From Planctomycetota bacterium (GTDB lineage: Bacteria; Planctomycetota; Phycisphaerae; Phycisphaerales; UBA1924): 64,000 nt of DNA. Of the stretch, positions 9,405 to 17,129 are shown piece by piece (the first letter of the stretch is position 1; each line of letters begins with the position of its first letter). Both the position numbers and the translations under genes were made by a program. Location: positions 62,001 to 126,000 of the forward strand of contig JAFEBO010000005.1 of the NCBI GenBank assembly GCA_018242625.1, given 5' to 3'. Below the pieces are notes generated by a model, which was given only the letters and a program-made list of their open reading frames with translations, was not told the origin of the DNA and made no database searches.

Positions 9405-10163
9405 TCAACCCCGTCTTCTTCCCGCCCGATCACCCCCGAGCACTTCATCCACCGCCGCCCGCGGAACGCCGATGTCCACGACCTCGACCTCGCCGACCAG
9501 CCGCTCCGCCGTTTTCGAAAGCATGCCCTTTTTGATGCCCACAAACGTCACCGTCCGATCCGCACGCACCGCCACCCCCAGTTCCCGCCCTGTTTCCGCG
9601 TCAAGCCCGCTGGGAATGTCGACCGAAACAACAGCGCACCCGCCCCGCGACAGCTCGTTGATGCAATCGATCGCGGCGGCCGCCCGCCCCGTCACATCAC
9701 GCGAGAGGCCGGTGCCAAAGAGCCCGTCCACCAGCGCGCCGGGCGTTTGTTTCCCAAGATCCGCCATCGCGTTCTGAATCGCGCTGCGTGCGGCACCTTC
9801 ATGCACCGCAATGCCCATCCGCTCACAGATCTTGAGGTGGGTGCGCGTTTCAGGAGCGAGCTTCGATCGGGCGGCAATCAGCACCACCGCCATCGCAACC
9901 CGCGCGTTGGCGAGGTATCGCGCGCACACGAGCGCGTCTCCGCCGTTGTTCCCGCCCCCGGCGACGACAAGCACCCCGCGCCCGAGCCTCCCGCCGGGCA
10001 ATTCCAGCACGCTGTCGGCAACAGCCGCCCCCGCCGTTTCCATCAGAACAATCGTGGGAAGCCCGTATTTCCGAGCGCACAGCCTGTCGACTTCTCTGCA
10101 CTGGCCCGGCGAGAGGACCGGCGGCATCGCAGTTCTTTGCCCGGTTGATCTCGCTCGCGGCAT
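9405..10163 (-). CDS. nnrE: NAD(P)H-hydrate epimerase
   Basis: 252-aa YjeF N-terminal domain protein that epimerises R- and S-NAD(P)HX so the dehydratase can act. Motifs: PGQCREVDRLC, GLPTIVLMETAG, the AGGGNNGGDALVCARYL loop, VDGLFGTGLSRDV and VDIPSGLDAETG. In many bacteria this domain is fused to the dehydratase; here the two are separate genes about 9 kb apart on the same strand. The start at 10163 is preferred because TACCCT on the reverse strand (10174-10169) lies 5 nt upstream, matching the leaderless pattern. A second ATG at 10127 would give a protein beginning MPPVLSPG and is closer to the family N-terminus. Confidence 0.88.
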   Translation of the reverse strand: MPRARSTGQRTAMPPVLSPGQCREVDRLCARKYGLPTIVLMETAGAAVADSVLELPGGRLGRGVLVVAGGGNNGGDALVCARYLANARVAMAVVLIAARSKLAPETRTHLKICERMGIAVHEGAARSAIQNAMADLGKQTPGALVDGLFGTGLSRDVTGRAAAAIDCINELSRGGCAVVSVDIPSGLDAETGRELGVAVRADRTVTFVGIKKGMLSKTAERLVGEVEVVDIGVPRAAVDEVLGGDRAGRRRG

Positions 10164-10218
10164 GCTGGAGGGTATGGGCACGCCCCGCCTTGCCCCATGG
10201 AATAGGCTGTGACCGCTG

Positions 10219-11460
10219 ATGACGCTCTCGCTTCCATCCGTTCTTGCCCTGGTTCTGGCGGCTCCGTCCCTGTTCGGTGCGGCGATCTTTACATACATCC
10301 TGATCGCGATGCGCCGAACTCATGCCGTGCTCGGGGTTGCATCCGACGGCCTCGCGTCGTCGCTCAATCGGTCTTCACCAGTCTGGGTGATCGTCCCCGC
10401 GCACAACGAGCAGGCCGTCATCGCTTCTCTCGTGGCGTCGCTGCGGAATCAGGACTACCCCGCCTTCCGCGCAGTGCTTGCCCTGGACCGTTGCACGGAT
10501 TCCACGCTCGCCGTCGCTCTTGAAACAATCGGGCCCGACGAGCGTTTCGAGGTTCTGGAAATCGCTTCCTGCCCGGCCGACTGGGCCGGAAAGGTTCACG
10601 CCATCCACGAGGCTGTCACGCGGCAGCAGATCCCCGCCGACGGGGTTCTCGTCTTCGCCGACGCGGACACGGTGCTTCACCCCGGATGCCTCAGGGCCTG
10701 CGTCGCTCTGCTCGACGAGCGGCGGCTCGACGCTCTCAGCTTGCTGAGCACCCTGACCTACGACCAGTCGTTCGAGAAAACCTCGCAGGCTCCAGCCAGC
10801 TTCGAACTTCTGGTTCGCTATCCCCCCCTCAAGGCCAGCCGAGATCACCAGCGCCGACCTTTCGCGAACGGCCAGTTCATCATGATGCGGCAGAGCGCGT
10901 ACCAGGCGATCGGCACGCACGCCGCGTTCCGGGACGAACTCCTGGAAGATCTCGCGATCGCCCGGGCGATCTGGCAGTCCAAGCTCCGCATGCAGGTGCT
11001 CCCCGCGGGAAACATGATGCAGTGCCGCATGTACCCAAACGCGGTTGCCTTCCGCCGCGGCTGGAAGCGCATTTTTATCGAGTCCGCGAAACGCAAGCCC
11101 TCTCGGCTCAGGTCCTGGTCCTTCGCGGCGCTGGCACGCGGCATGCTGTTCCCGGCCTGGAACACCGCCCTGCTCGGCGCGTCGGTTGCTGCGTTCTTTC
11201 TCTGGCCCGCCGCCCCGACGGGCGCTATTGCGATCGCGGTCGCCGCCTCCGCCGCCGGGGTGGCCGCCTGGCTCGCCGTGATCTGGCTCTTCCTGAAAAG
11301 TGCGGGGATCTCGTCCGCAGCCCGGCGGGTGAATGTGCTGTTGCGGTGGCCGCTGGGCAGCGCGCGCCTGTCTTCTTTGCTCCGAGAGGCGGCTAACGAG
11401 CTTGAAACCGGCGTTCCGACGGCGTGGGCCGGCCGGACCTACAAGCGGCAATCCCGCTAA
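10219..11460 (+). CDS. Family 2 glycosyltransferase, membrane-associated
   Basis: 413-aa protein. An N-terminal hydrophobic segment (residues ~5-28) is followed by the GT-A core: VWVIVPAHNEQAVIASLVASL, a CTDST nucleotide contact, and FADADTVLHPGC (D148, D150; DxD-type metal site). An acceptor-side block ANGQFIMMRQSAY and DELLEDLAIAR follows. The C-terminal third has one or two hydrophobic stretches (NTALLGASVAAFFLWP and AIAIAVAASAAGVAAWLAVIWLF, shown as two segments). The layout resembles hopanoid-associated HpnB-like GT2 enzymes, but no hopanoid genes are nearby, so the acceptor is unknown. TAGGCT at 10203-10208 is 10 nt upstream and is a possible -10. Confidence 0.85.
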   Translation: MTLSLPSVLALVLAAPSLFGAAIFTYILIAMRRTHAVLGVASDGLASSLNRSSPVWVIVPAHNEQAVIASLVASLRNQDYPAFRAVLALDRCTDSTLAVALETIGPDERFEVLEIASCPADWAGKVHAIHEAVTRQQIPADGVLVFADADTVLHPGCLRACVALLDERRLDALSLLSTLTYDQSFEKTSQAPASFELLVRYPPLKASRDHQRRPFANGQFIMMRQSAYQAIGTHAAFRDELLEDLAIARAIWQSKLRMQVLPAGNMMQCRMYPNAVAFRRGWKRIFIESAKRKPSRLRSWSFAALARGMLFPAWNTALLGASVAAFFLWPAAPTGAIAIAVAASAAGVAAWLAVIWLFLKSAGISSAARRVNVLLRWPLGSARLSSLLREAANELETGVPTAWAGRTYKRQSR

Positions 11461-11540
11461 GCCCCGGCGAACCCGCCTCGGCAGGTCGCGTACCATTCAC
11501 GAGTTCGGGTGTTGCCGCGGCTTGCGGAAGAAATCCATCG

Positions 11541-12917
11541 ATGTCCGCGAAGAAGACGAATACGTCGTTTCTGATCGGTCTGGCGATATCCGCCGCCGCA
11601 CACATCGCGGCGCTCTATTCCCTTCAGCTCATCAAGATCGATCCGCTGCGGTCGCGCGTTTCGCTCGCGTCGATGAAGGCGCTCTCCAGCCTCCCTTCCC
11701 AAAAGCAGGACGAAAAGAACAATCCCGAAAAGCCGGAAGAAAAAAAGGAAGATCCCGACCATCCCAGGCCTCCGCAGGACATGGATCAGGACATCCGCTT
11801 CGGCATCGACAATTCCACCAACCAGACCAAGACCTGGCTGGGTTTTCTGGAGGGCGACTCCTCCACGGGCCTCAAGGGCGATGTGGCACAGGCCGCCATG
11901 GCACTCGATCCGGGAGAGCCCGGGGCGGCCGGTTCGCCGCTCATTCAGCCCACACCTCCCAGCCCAGCCGCCGCGACCCCGCCCTCTCTTCCTCTCCCGC
12001 CGCAGAACCCGCCCACCCCCGAGCCCAAGCCCGCGGAAGCCAATCCGGAAAAACAGCAGACTCCCGCCCCCGCGCCTTCGGCGGCGACTCCTCCAGTGCC
12101 GGCCGCCGCGTCCGGAGTCAGCGGGCCCGCGAGCGACTCGAAGGATCCTCTCCTGGATCGTGTGGGAGCGAGCGGCAACTCGACCGGAAAAAACGCCGAC
12201 GACAGCAAGGGCAAAGACAATCCCGATGCGGCCCCGCCGAAGGAGCCCGTGGCGGAAAAGCCCGATGCCAAACCCGGCGAATCGCGAGAGGGACAGACCC
12301 GGCCCGACGACACCGAGAAAAAGAGCGAACTCAACGACAAGGGTGCCGACGCCGCCGAAACCAAACCGGTTTCGCCCGCCACCGAACTTCTCGAAAAACT
12401 CACCCGTGAGGTGATTCCAACCCCGACTCCGCCCGCACCGCCGACTCCCGCCGCGGAAACCCCACCGCCCCCAACGCCGCCCGCGCAGACCCCCGCTCAG
12501 TCCGCGCCGCAGGAACCGACCCCCTCATCCACTCCGGAGGCGGGCGGCAACGGAAAAATGCGGGGCATCCGTTCCGATCGCGAGTCCGAAGCTGTCACCA
12601 ACAAGATCGTCGACGTGCACAACCGCGATGGACGAGTTGCGGCGGGGCGCGGTCTCAACATCCAGACACGCCGTGCAGAATTCACCAACACCACGCTCCT
12701 CACTTCCCCCCCGCGCGACACACTCGTCCGAATCTCCTTCCGCAAAGACGGAGAGGTAAAGAGGGCCCAGTTCGTGGAAGGCACCGCCACCGGCAACCCG
12801 AACGTCGACGACCCTCTCTTGAACGCAATCTATCGCTGGCGAGCCTCGGGCAACGAACTCAAGAAACTCGGCGATGCCGACACGCTGTCCGTCACCGTCC
12901 GCGTCACGTTCAAATAG
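11541..12917 (+). CDS. TonB-like energy transducer with long proline-rich linker
   Basis: 458-aa protein. Residues ~10-30 form a single N-terminal membrane anchor (FLIGLAISAAAHIAALYSL). The central ~270 residues are a low-complexity Pro/Ala/Glu/Lys periplasmic spacer, and the last ~100 residues (from about VTNKIVDVHNRDG) resemble a TonB C-terminal domain, ending DTLSVTVRVTFK with DTLVRISFRKDGEVKRAQFVEG before it. TonB proteins transmit the proton-motive force to outer-membrane receptors. No exbB/exbD or TonB-dependent receptor is within the window, so the assignment is architectural. ATG at 11541 is chosen because it directly precedes the anchor; the frame opens upstream at 11424 without a plausible protein. 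Confidence 0.72.
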   Translation: MSAKKTNTSFLIGLAISAAAHIAALYSLQLIKIDPLRSRVSLASMKALSSLPSQKQDEKNNPEKPEEKKEDPDHPRPPQDMDQDIRFGIDNSTNQTKTWLGFLEGDSSTGLKGDVAQAAMALDPGEPGAAGSPLIQPTPPSPAAATPPSLPLPPQNPPTPEPKPAEANPEKQQTPAPAPSAATPPVPAAASGVSGPASDSKDPLLDRVGASGNSTGKNADDSKGKDNPDAAPPKEPVAEKPDAKPGESREGQTRPDDTEKKSELNDKGADAAETKPVSPATELLEKLTREVIPTPTPPAPPTPAAETPPPPTPPAQTPAQSAPQEPTPSSTPEAGGNGKMRGIRSDRESEAVTNKIVDVHNRDGRVAAGRGLNIQTRRAEFTNTTLLTSPPRDTLVRISFRKDGEVKRAQFVEGTATGNPNVDDPLLNAIYRWRASGNELKKLGDADTLSVTVRVTFK

Positions 12918-12975
12918 CTGCTGGCAGGCTCTTTGCAAGCAGATCCCGCCGGAAAAGTGCCGATACCCTCTTCCA

Positions 12976-13596
12976 GTGCGCCAGGCTTCACTCCAATCCC
13001 TCGCAGCGATGGTCGGCACCCTGGCCTGCTCCGCTCTCTTTGCTCAACAAAGCACCCAGCCCGCCCTGCGCCCCGTCGATCCGGGTGTGGCCGATACCGG
13101 CCCGCTCAACGGCCCCGGACGCGTCCAGCCTGTTGATATGCGACAACCTTCGCAGTTCGACAGGGTGTACGAAGTCGAGATCGATGGCAAGCGGTATTTC
13201 GCGCGCGGCAACGGAGCCATGACGGCGGTCTTCGATCGCTCAAACTACGTGAATTACGGCGGAAGAGCCTTCCCCGTGGTGCCCGCCGGGACAAAGTTCT
13301 ACATCGGGCGCATCCCCAACTCGCCGCCCCCAGATTCGGGCCCGCCTTCCAAACAGTCTGCTGCTTTTCCGGTCAACCTCTCCAATGCCGCCAAGATTCT
13401 TGGAACGTCGGTCGACCTCTCTGCGGCAGGCGTCAACCAGCCCCAGGCTCCCGCGTCCGCTTCGGACTCCCAGTCCGCCACTTCGAATCTCTGGCAGAGC
13501 GAGTCCTACCGGATCCGCAGGACCTCGCAACTCATCGACCTTGCCCGGGCTCTAAGGGCCCACGCGGCGGAACTGCCTCCGGCGACTCCCCGCTGA
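12976..13596 (+). CDS. Secreted hypothetical protein
   Basis: 206-aa protein beginning with a signal peptide (about 25 residues, MRQASLQSLAAMVGTLACSA followed by LFAQQ). The mature part contains DRVYEVEIDGKRYFARGNGAM and GRAFPVVPAGTKFYIG, a compact beta-rich segment, then a Pro/Ser/Ala-rich region, and ends with YRIRRTSQLIDLARALRAHA. I do not recognise the family. GTG at 12976 is chosen because it opens the signal peptide and is preceded by TACCCT (12964-12969) with a 6-nt gap. The last ~65 bp overlap the 3' end of the convergent flavin reductase gene. Confidence 0.65.
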   Translation: MRQASLQSLAAMVGTLACSALFAQQSTQPALRPVDPGVADTGPLNGPGRVQPVDMRQPSQFDRVYEVEIDGKRYFARGNGAMTAVFDRSNYVNYGGRAFPVVPAGTKFYIGRIPNSPPPDSGPPSKQSAAFPVNLSNAAKILGTSVDLSAAGVNQPQAPASASDSQSATSNLWQSESYRIRRTSQLIDLARALRAHAAELPPATPR

Positions 13597-14227
13597 GCGC
13601 CTTCCGCCCCATCGGCAGTTCGAACCGATCGCGAGTCAGGCAGTAGGTTGTACCTGCCATCCGGCCAACCGTGTCCAGGACATCGGGATCGATGTGCAGG
13701 CGGTCGCCGGCCGCGTCGTCGCGAATGAAGACGCTAACGACCTCGCCGATCACAATGTTCCCGCCGCCCGGTTGACCCGGGTTCGTCCGGATGACCTGAC
13801 GCGTCTCGCACTCGAATGCCATGGCCGCGTCCGCGACCCTGGGCGGCGCGACTCGGCTGCTGGGTGCCTGCTGAAGGCCCGATAACTCAAATTCGGATTG
13901 CTCGTAGGGAAGCTCTTCGGCGCTTGCCGCCATTTGCCTGGCGAAACGGTGGGAGACCACGTTCACGACGAACTGGCCGGTCCCACCCTCGGCCCTGGTC
14001 TTGGCATTGCGGAGCGAGTCCTTTTCAGTCCCATTTGGGTTATTCACCGGACAGAACAGCAGCGTGAGCGGATTGGAACCGACTCCTGCGAAGAACGAGA
14101 AGGGAGCGAGGTTCAACCGACCGGCCGGGCTGGCGGTCGAAACCAGGGCGATGGGCCTTGGCGTAATGCCTCCAATAAGGAGCTTGTAGCGGTCTGAAAT
14201 TGAGATTTGGGAGGGGTCGATAATCAC
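13532..14227 (-). CDS. Flavin reductase family protein (FMN-binding)
   Basis: 231-aa protein of the flavin reductase-like / split-barrel FMN-binding group. Family motifs: YKLLIGGITPRPIALVST near residue 15, NLAPFSFFAGVGSNPLTLLF, KDSLRNAKT and GQFVVNVVS, then FECETRQVI and GNIVIGEVV. Such proteins reduce or bind FMN and often partner with oxygenases, but none is adjacent. The frame is open upstream to 14503, but GTG at 14227 (IIDPSQISI) is preferred; an AGG lies about 7 nt before it and the family N-terminus starts there. The 3' end overlaps the convergent secreted protein by 65 bp. Confidence 0.85.
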   Translation of the reverse strand: MIIDPSQISISDRYKLLIGGITPRPIALVSTASPAGRLNLAPFSFFAGVGSNPLTLLFCPVNNPNGTEKDSLRNAKTRAEGGTGQFVVNVVSHRFARQMAASAEELPYEQSEFELSGLQQAPSSRVAPPRVADAAMAFECETRQVIRTNPGQPGGGNIVIGEVVSVFIRDDAAGDRLHIDPDVLDTVGRMAGTTYCLTRDRFELPMGRKALSGESPEAVPPRGPLEPGQGR

Positions 14228-14371
14228 GTGCACCTCGGCGAAAAAGCGGCGATTTTGGCCCAAAAATGCGGGAATTGGTCTTTGTTTGGAAACTTTCTTT
14301 TGCCCTGATCGCTGTTCTGTTTGCTTTGTCTCGAAAATAGCGCATGTTGGATCAAGAGCAGTATTTTCTCC

Positions 14372-14400
14372 TTGATTCACCGTGGTGTACCTGCGATACT
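14372..14400 (+). promoter_or_regulatory. Sigma-70-type promoter of the first surface-protein gene
   Basis: TTGATT at 14372-14377 and GATACT at 14395-14400 are separated by exactly 17 bp, a good match to a housekeeping -35/-10 pair. Transcription would begin near 14407, so the transcript starts immediately at the two leader hairpins. Confidence 0.6.
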
Positions 14401-14409
14401 GCTCGCGCG

Positions 14410-14450
14410 GGTACGAGAGAGCCCGTACCGGATACCGCTGCGCGGTATCC
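14410..14450 (+). other. Two consecutive hairpins in the 5' leader of the surface-protein gene
   Basis: Hairpin 1 pairs 14410-14415 with 14424-14429 (GGTACG/CGTACC, 8-nt loop). Hairpin 2 is perfect: 14430-14438 with 14442-14450 (GGATACCGC/GCGGTATCC, TGC loop). They sit at the predicted 5' end, 28 nt before the ATG, followed by a purine-rich ribosome-binding region GGAGGAGAGAAAAAG. They may protect the transcript from decay; a metabolite riboswitch is not recognised. Confidence 0.6.
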
Positions 14451-14478
14451 ATATTCAGAGAGTGGAGGAGAGAAAAAG

Positions 14479-15168
14479 ATGCGTCAACTGAAGACTCTGG
14501 CACTGGTTACGGCGGCTGCGGCGAGCACCATGAGCGTTGCTCAGGCCGCTTCGACGCTTGTCACCTTTGGCTACAACAACCTCGAAGGCAAGTATGTCGC
14601 GAACGACGCCAACAGCGGCACGTTCTCGGCGAAGGCCGTCGATCAGGGCGTGGGCGGCCTGCAGACGGACGGCTCGGTGAGCCGCATCGTCCCGGGCGCC
14701 GGTCAGTCGAAATTCGCCGCCGGCTTCAAGAGCCTCGGCTCCTTCGCTGACTTCACGATCAACATCAGCTTCACCCGCCTTGTCGGCAACACCGGCACGG
14801 GCGCGGGCAGCTTCGTCGCCACCGACGCCCTTGGCAACACGGTTGCCGGCAGCATCTCCGGCGTCTGGTCGCTTCAGGCCACGATCGGCATCGTGTTCAA
14901 CGGCACGCTGTCCAACGTCAACATCACTCCCAACGCGATCTTCACGGGCACCGACCCCTCGAGCTCGAACTGGAACACCAACCTGCCGTCGCCCGCGCCC
15001 TACACCGGCGCTCTGACGCAGCTCGCCTTCAACGGCGGCGTGTTCTTCTCGGATCAGAACCTCAACAACGTTGCCACGCAGGTTTCGGGCCAGATCGTCC
15101 CGACCTCGGGCAGCATGGCCCTGCTCGGCCTCGGCGGACTTGTCGCCGCTCGCCGTCGCCGCGCCTGA
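14479..15168 (+). CDS. Secreted surface protein with C-terminal GlyLeu membrane segment and Arg tail
   Basis: 229-aa protein. The signal peptide MRQLKTLALVTAAAASTMSV precedes AQAAST. The mature region is rich in Gly, Ser, Thr and Asn, suggesting a beta-rich extracellular domain (FADFTINISFTRLVG, NTVAGSISGVWSL). The C-terminus is SGSMALLGLGGLVAARRRRA, i.e. a short hydrophobic segment plus arginine cluster like PEP-CTERM sorting tails, but the Pro-Glu-Pro motif is missing (VPTSGS instead). Such proteins are abundant in Phycisphaerae. ATG at 14479 follows a strong GGAGGAG site; the upstream open frame from 14344 lies inside the predicted leader. A terminator follows at 15194. Confidence 0.8.
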   Translation: MRQLKTLALVTAAAASTMSVAQAASTLVTFGYNNLEGKYVANDANSGTFSAKAVDQGVGGLQTDGSVSRIVPGAGQSKFAAGFKSLGSFADFTINISFTRLVGNTGTGAGSFVATDALGNTVAGSISGVWSLQATIGIVFNGTLSNVNITPNAIFTGTDPSSSNWNTNLPSPAPYTGALTQLAFNGGVFFSDQNLNNVATQVSGQIVPTSGSMALLGLGGLVAARRRRA

Positions 15169-15193
15169 GTCCTGACTTCCTGCACTCTCAAAA

Positions 15194-15220
15194 GGCCCGC
15201 GATTCGTCGCGGGCCTTTTT
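15194..15220 (+). terminator. Rho-independent terminator of the surface-protein gene
   Basis: Perfect 9-bp stem GGCCCGCGA/TCGCGGGCC (15194-15202 with 15207-15215), TTCG loop, then five T residues. Confidence 0.92.
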
Positions 15221-15248
15221 CATTCCATGCTCTGCTATCTTGTGCCCC

Positions 15249-15998
15249 GTGGCAGATCCGAGAGTTCAAACCTGGTCTTCGCTTCTGGCGGTCTGGACCG
15301 ACTTCGCCCGGGCTGCGGGCGCTCTGCCCAAGGATGGCCCAGCCGGACTTCTTCGCCGGAGCGTCCCCGCCATCATCGGCCTGCAGGCCATCACGCAGGC
15401 GCTGGCTCATCTCGATGAGGTCGCCTCCGACGAGTACTGCTCCGGTCAGGATCGGGCCGCCCTGGGAATACGGACGCTGCAGGCAGAACTGCGCTCCATA
15501 TGGGAGGGTTCCCCCTTGCCCGCGGGGCTTCAGGAACTGATTGCCGATTCCGATCGGGCCCTCGAGGCGACTCGCACCGCCGGATATGAGTTCGTCCCTG
15601 AAGCCGATGGCTTCTGCACAAAGCTCTCTCCGGGCGCCCTTGGAGACTGGGTCGATGCGCACCCGGCCGTCGAATGCGCCCGCATGTGTCCGCCCGGGAA
15701 GCGCGTGCGCTGCGGCGCACCGGTCGTATTTCTCGCGGGACGATCGGGGCGCACGCTGCCTCGCACTCTTCTGGAAGAGGCGGCCGAGCTTGTATCCGGC
15801 TGCCTCTGGGGCCGCGTTGCCCGCTTCCGCCAGCTGTTCGAAACGGCCGATCCGCGAGGTATCAGGCAGGTTGTTGTTGAGCCGGGTGTCGCGGCGCCCG
15901 GCACGCCGCTCCTGGAGCAAATTCGCCCCAGTGTTCAGGCGCCGGTCGTGCACGCCGGCTCTGTTGGCGGACCGATGATCGCACCGGCATCCCTATAG
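15249..15998 (+). CDS. Hypothetical protein
   Basis: 249-aa soluble protein with no recognised domain. It has a helical N-terminal half (VWTDFARAAGALPKDGPAGL, IIGLQAITQALAHLDEVASD) and a C-terminal half containing CARMCPPGKRVRCGAPVVFL and RTLLEEAAELVSGCLWGRV. The cysteines are not arranged as a standard zinc finger. GTG at 15249 is chosen because TATCTT (15236-15241) lies 7 nt upstream without a Shine-Dalgarno site; a TTG at 15240 in the same frame overlaps this box. The stop codon overlaps a TATAGT box of the downstream mdh gene. Confidence 0.6.
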   Translation: MADPRVQTWSSLLAVWTDFARAAGALPKDGPAGLLRRSVPAIIGLQAITQALAHLDEVASDEYCSGQDRAALGIRTLQAELRSIWEGSPLPAGLQELIADSDRALEATRTAGYEFVPEADGFCTKLSPGALGDWVDAHPAVECARMCPPGKRVRCGAPVVFLAGRSGRTLPRTLLEEAAELVSGCLWGRVARFRQLFETADPRGIRQVVVEPGVAAPGTPLLEQIRPSVQAPVVHAGSVGGPMIAPASL

Positions 15999-15999
15999 T
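15994..15999 (+). promoter_or_regulatory. Probable -10 box of mdh
   Basis: TATAGT overlaps the stop codon of the preceding hypothetical gene. It would give an mdh leader of about 50 nt. No convincing -35 is seen. Confidence 0.45.
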
Positions 16000-16017
16000 C
16001 GCCCCCATTTTTCAACC

Positions 16018-16040
16018 GCCGCGCCCGGTTGAGGCGCGGC
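16018..16040 (+). other. Hairpin in the mdh 5' leader
   Basis: Perfect 8-bp stem GCCGCGCC/GGCGCGGC (16018-16025 with 16033-16040), 7-nt loop, ending 15 nt before the mdh ATG and just upstream of the CGGAGG ribosome-binding site. It could be a stability or translation-control element. Confidence 0.45.
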
Positions 16041-16055
16041 CAGCCCGGAGGCACT

Positions 16056-17024
16056 ATGCGTCGCGCCAAGATTTCGATCATCGGAGCCGGCAATATCGGC
16101 GGAACCTGCGCCCACTGGGCCGCGGCCAAAGAACTCGGCGACATCGTTCTTCTCGACATCCCGGAAAAGGAAGGCGTCGCCAAGGGCAAGGCCCTCGACC
16201 TGGCCTGCTGCGGCCCGATCGAAAATTTCGATTCCCGCATCATCGGCACGAGCGACTACAAGGACATCGCCAACTCCGACGTCGTCGTCATCACCGCCGG
16301 CCTGCCCCGCAAGCCGGGCATGAGCCGCGATGATCTTGTTCAGGTGAACACGGGCATCGTGAAGGCTGTTTCCGAAAAGGTCCGTGAATACGCGCCGAAC
16401 TCCATCGTGATCGTCGTAAGCAATCCCCTCGATGCGATGGTGTACGTTGCGTGGAAGGTCACCGGATTCCCTGCGAGCCGCGTCATCGGTCAGGCCGGCG
16501 CGCTCGACGTTGCACGGTACAAGACCTTTATCGCGATGGAACTGGGCGTCAGCGTCGAAGACATCCAGGGCCTGCTCCTGGGCGGGCACGGCGACGACAT
16601 GGTTCCGCTCCCCCGTCTCACCAGCGTCAACGGCATCCCCCTCCAGGACCTGCTTCCCGCGGAAAAAATCCAGGCCTGCGTCGAACGTGCCAAGGTCGGC
16701 GGCGGCGAGATCGTCAAGCTCATGGGGACCAGCGCGTTCTACGCGCCCGCCAGCGGCACCATCGACATGGTCGAGGCCATCGTCCGCGACAAGAAGCGGC
16801 TCATTCCCTCCGCCGCCTACTGCGAAGAGGAATTCGGCGTGGCGCCCGGCCAGAAGGGCAAGGGGTACTTTGTCGGGGTTCCGGCCATCCTGGGCGCGGG
16901 CGGTGTCGAGAAAATCCTCAACTTCAATATGGACGCCACCGAGAAGAAGTCCATGGATGAATCCATCAGCCATGTCAAGGATCTGGTCGGGGTTGTCCGC
17001 AAGCTCTTCCCCGAACTGGCCTGA
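16056..17024 (+). CDS. mdh: Malate dehydrogenase
   Basis: 322-aa LDH/MDH-superfamily enzyme. ISIIGAGNIGGTCAHW is the NAD-binding glycine loop. ITAGLPRKPGMSRDDL carries the substrate-binding arginines, as in MDH type 3; the Arg in the mobile loop rather than Gln supports malate over lactate. VVSNPLDAMVYVAW and LLGGHGDDMVPLPRL (catalytic His) follow. It oxidises malate to oxaloacetate in the TCA cycle. ATG at 16056 has a CGGAGG site 6 nt upstream. It stands alone as a gene, with the secreted CpeT-FKBP protein 105 bp downstream. Confidence 0.95.
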   Translation: MRRAKISIIGAGNIGGTCAHWAAAKELGDIVLLDIPEKEGVAKGKALDLACCGPIENFDSRIIGTSDYKDIANSDVVVITAGLPRKPGMSRDDLVQVNTGIVKAVSEKVREYAPNSIVIVVSNPLDAMVYVAWKVTGFPASRVIGQAGALDVARYKTFIAMELGVSVEDIQGLLLGGHGDDMVPLPRLTSVNGIPLQDLLPAEKIQACVERAKVGGGEIVKLMGTSAFYAPASGTIDMVEAIVRDKKRLIPSAAYCEEEFGVAPGQKGKGYFVGVPAILGAGGVEKILNFNMDATEKKSMDESISHVKDLVGVVRKLFPELA

Positions 17025-17129
17025 TTCTGTCACCCTTCGCTGTCGTCCGAGAACTTCCATTGAACTTGCGAGTCCCGGCGACCGAACGAAACACCTCGGG
17101 AGTGTGCTCCACAGACCCAGGAACCCATC

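Noticed and set aside
14228..14503. N-terminal extension of the flavin reductase frame to 14503
   Set aside because: The extra ~92 codons are low-complexity, unlike the family, and overlap the structured leader and promoter of the divergent surface-protein gene.
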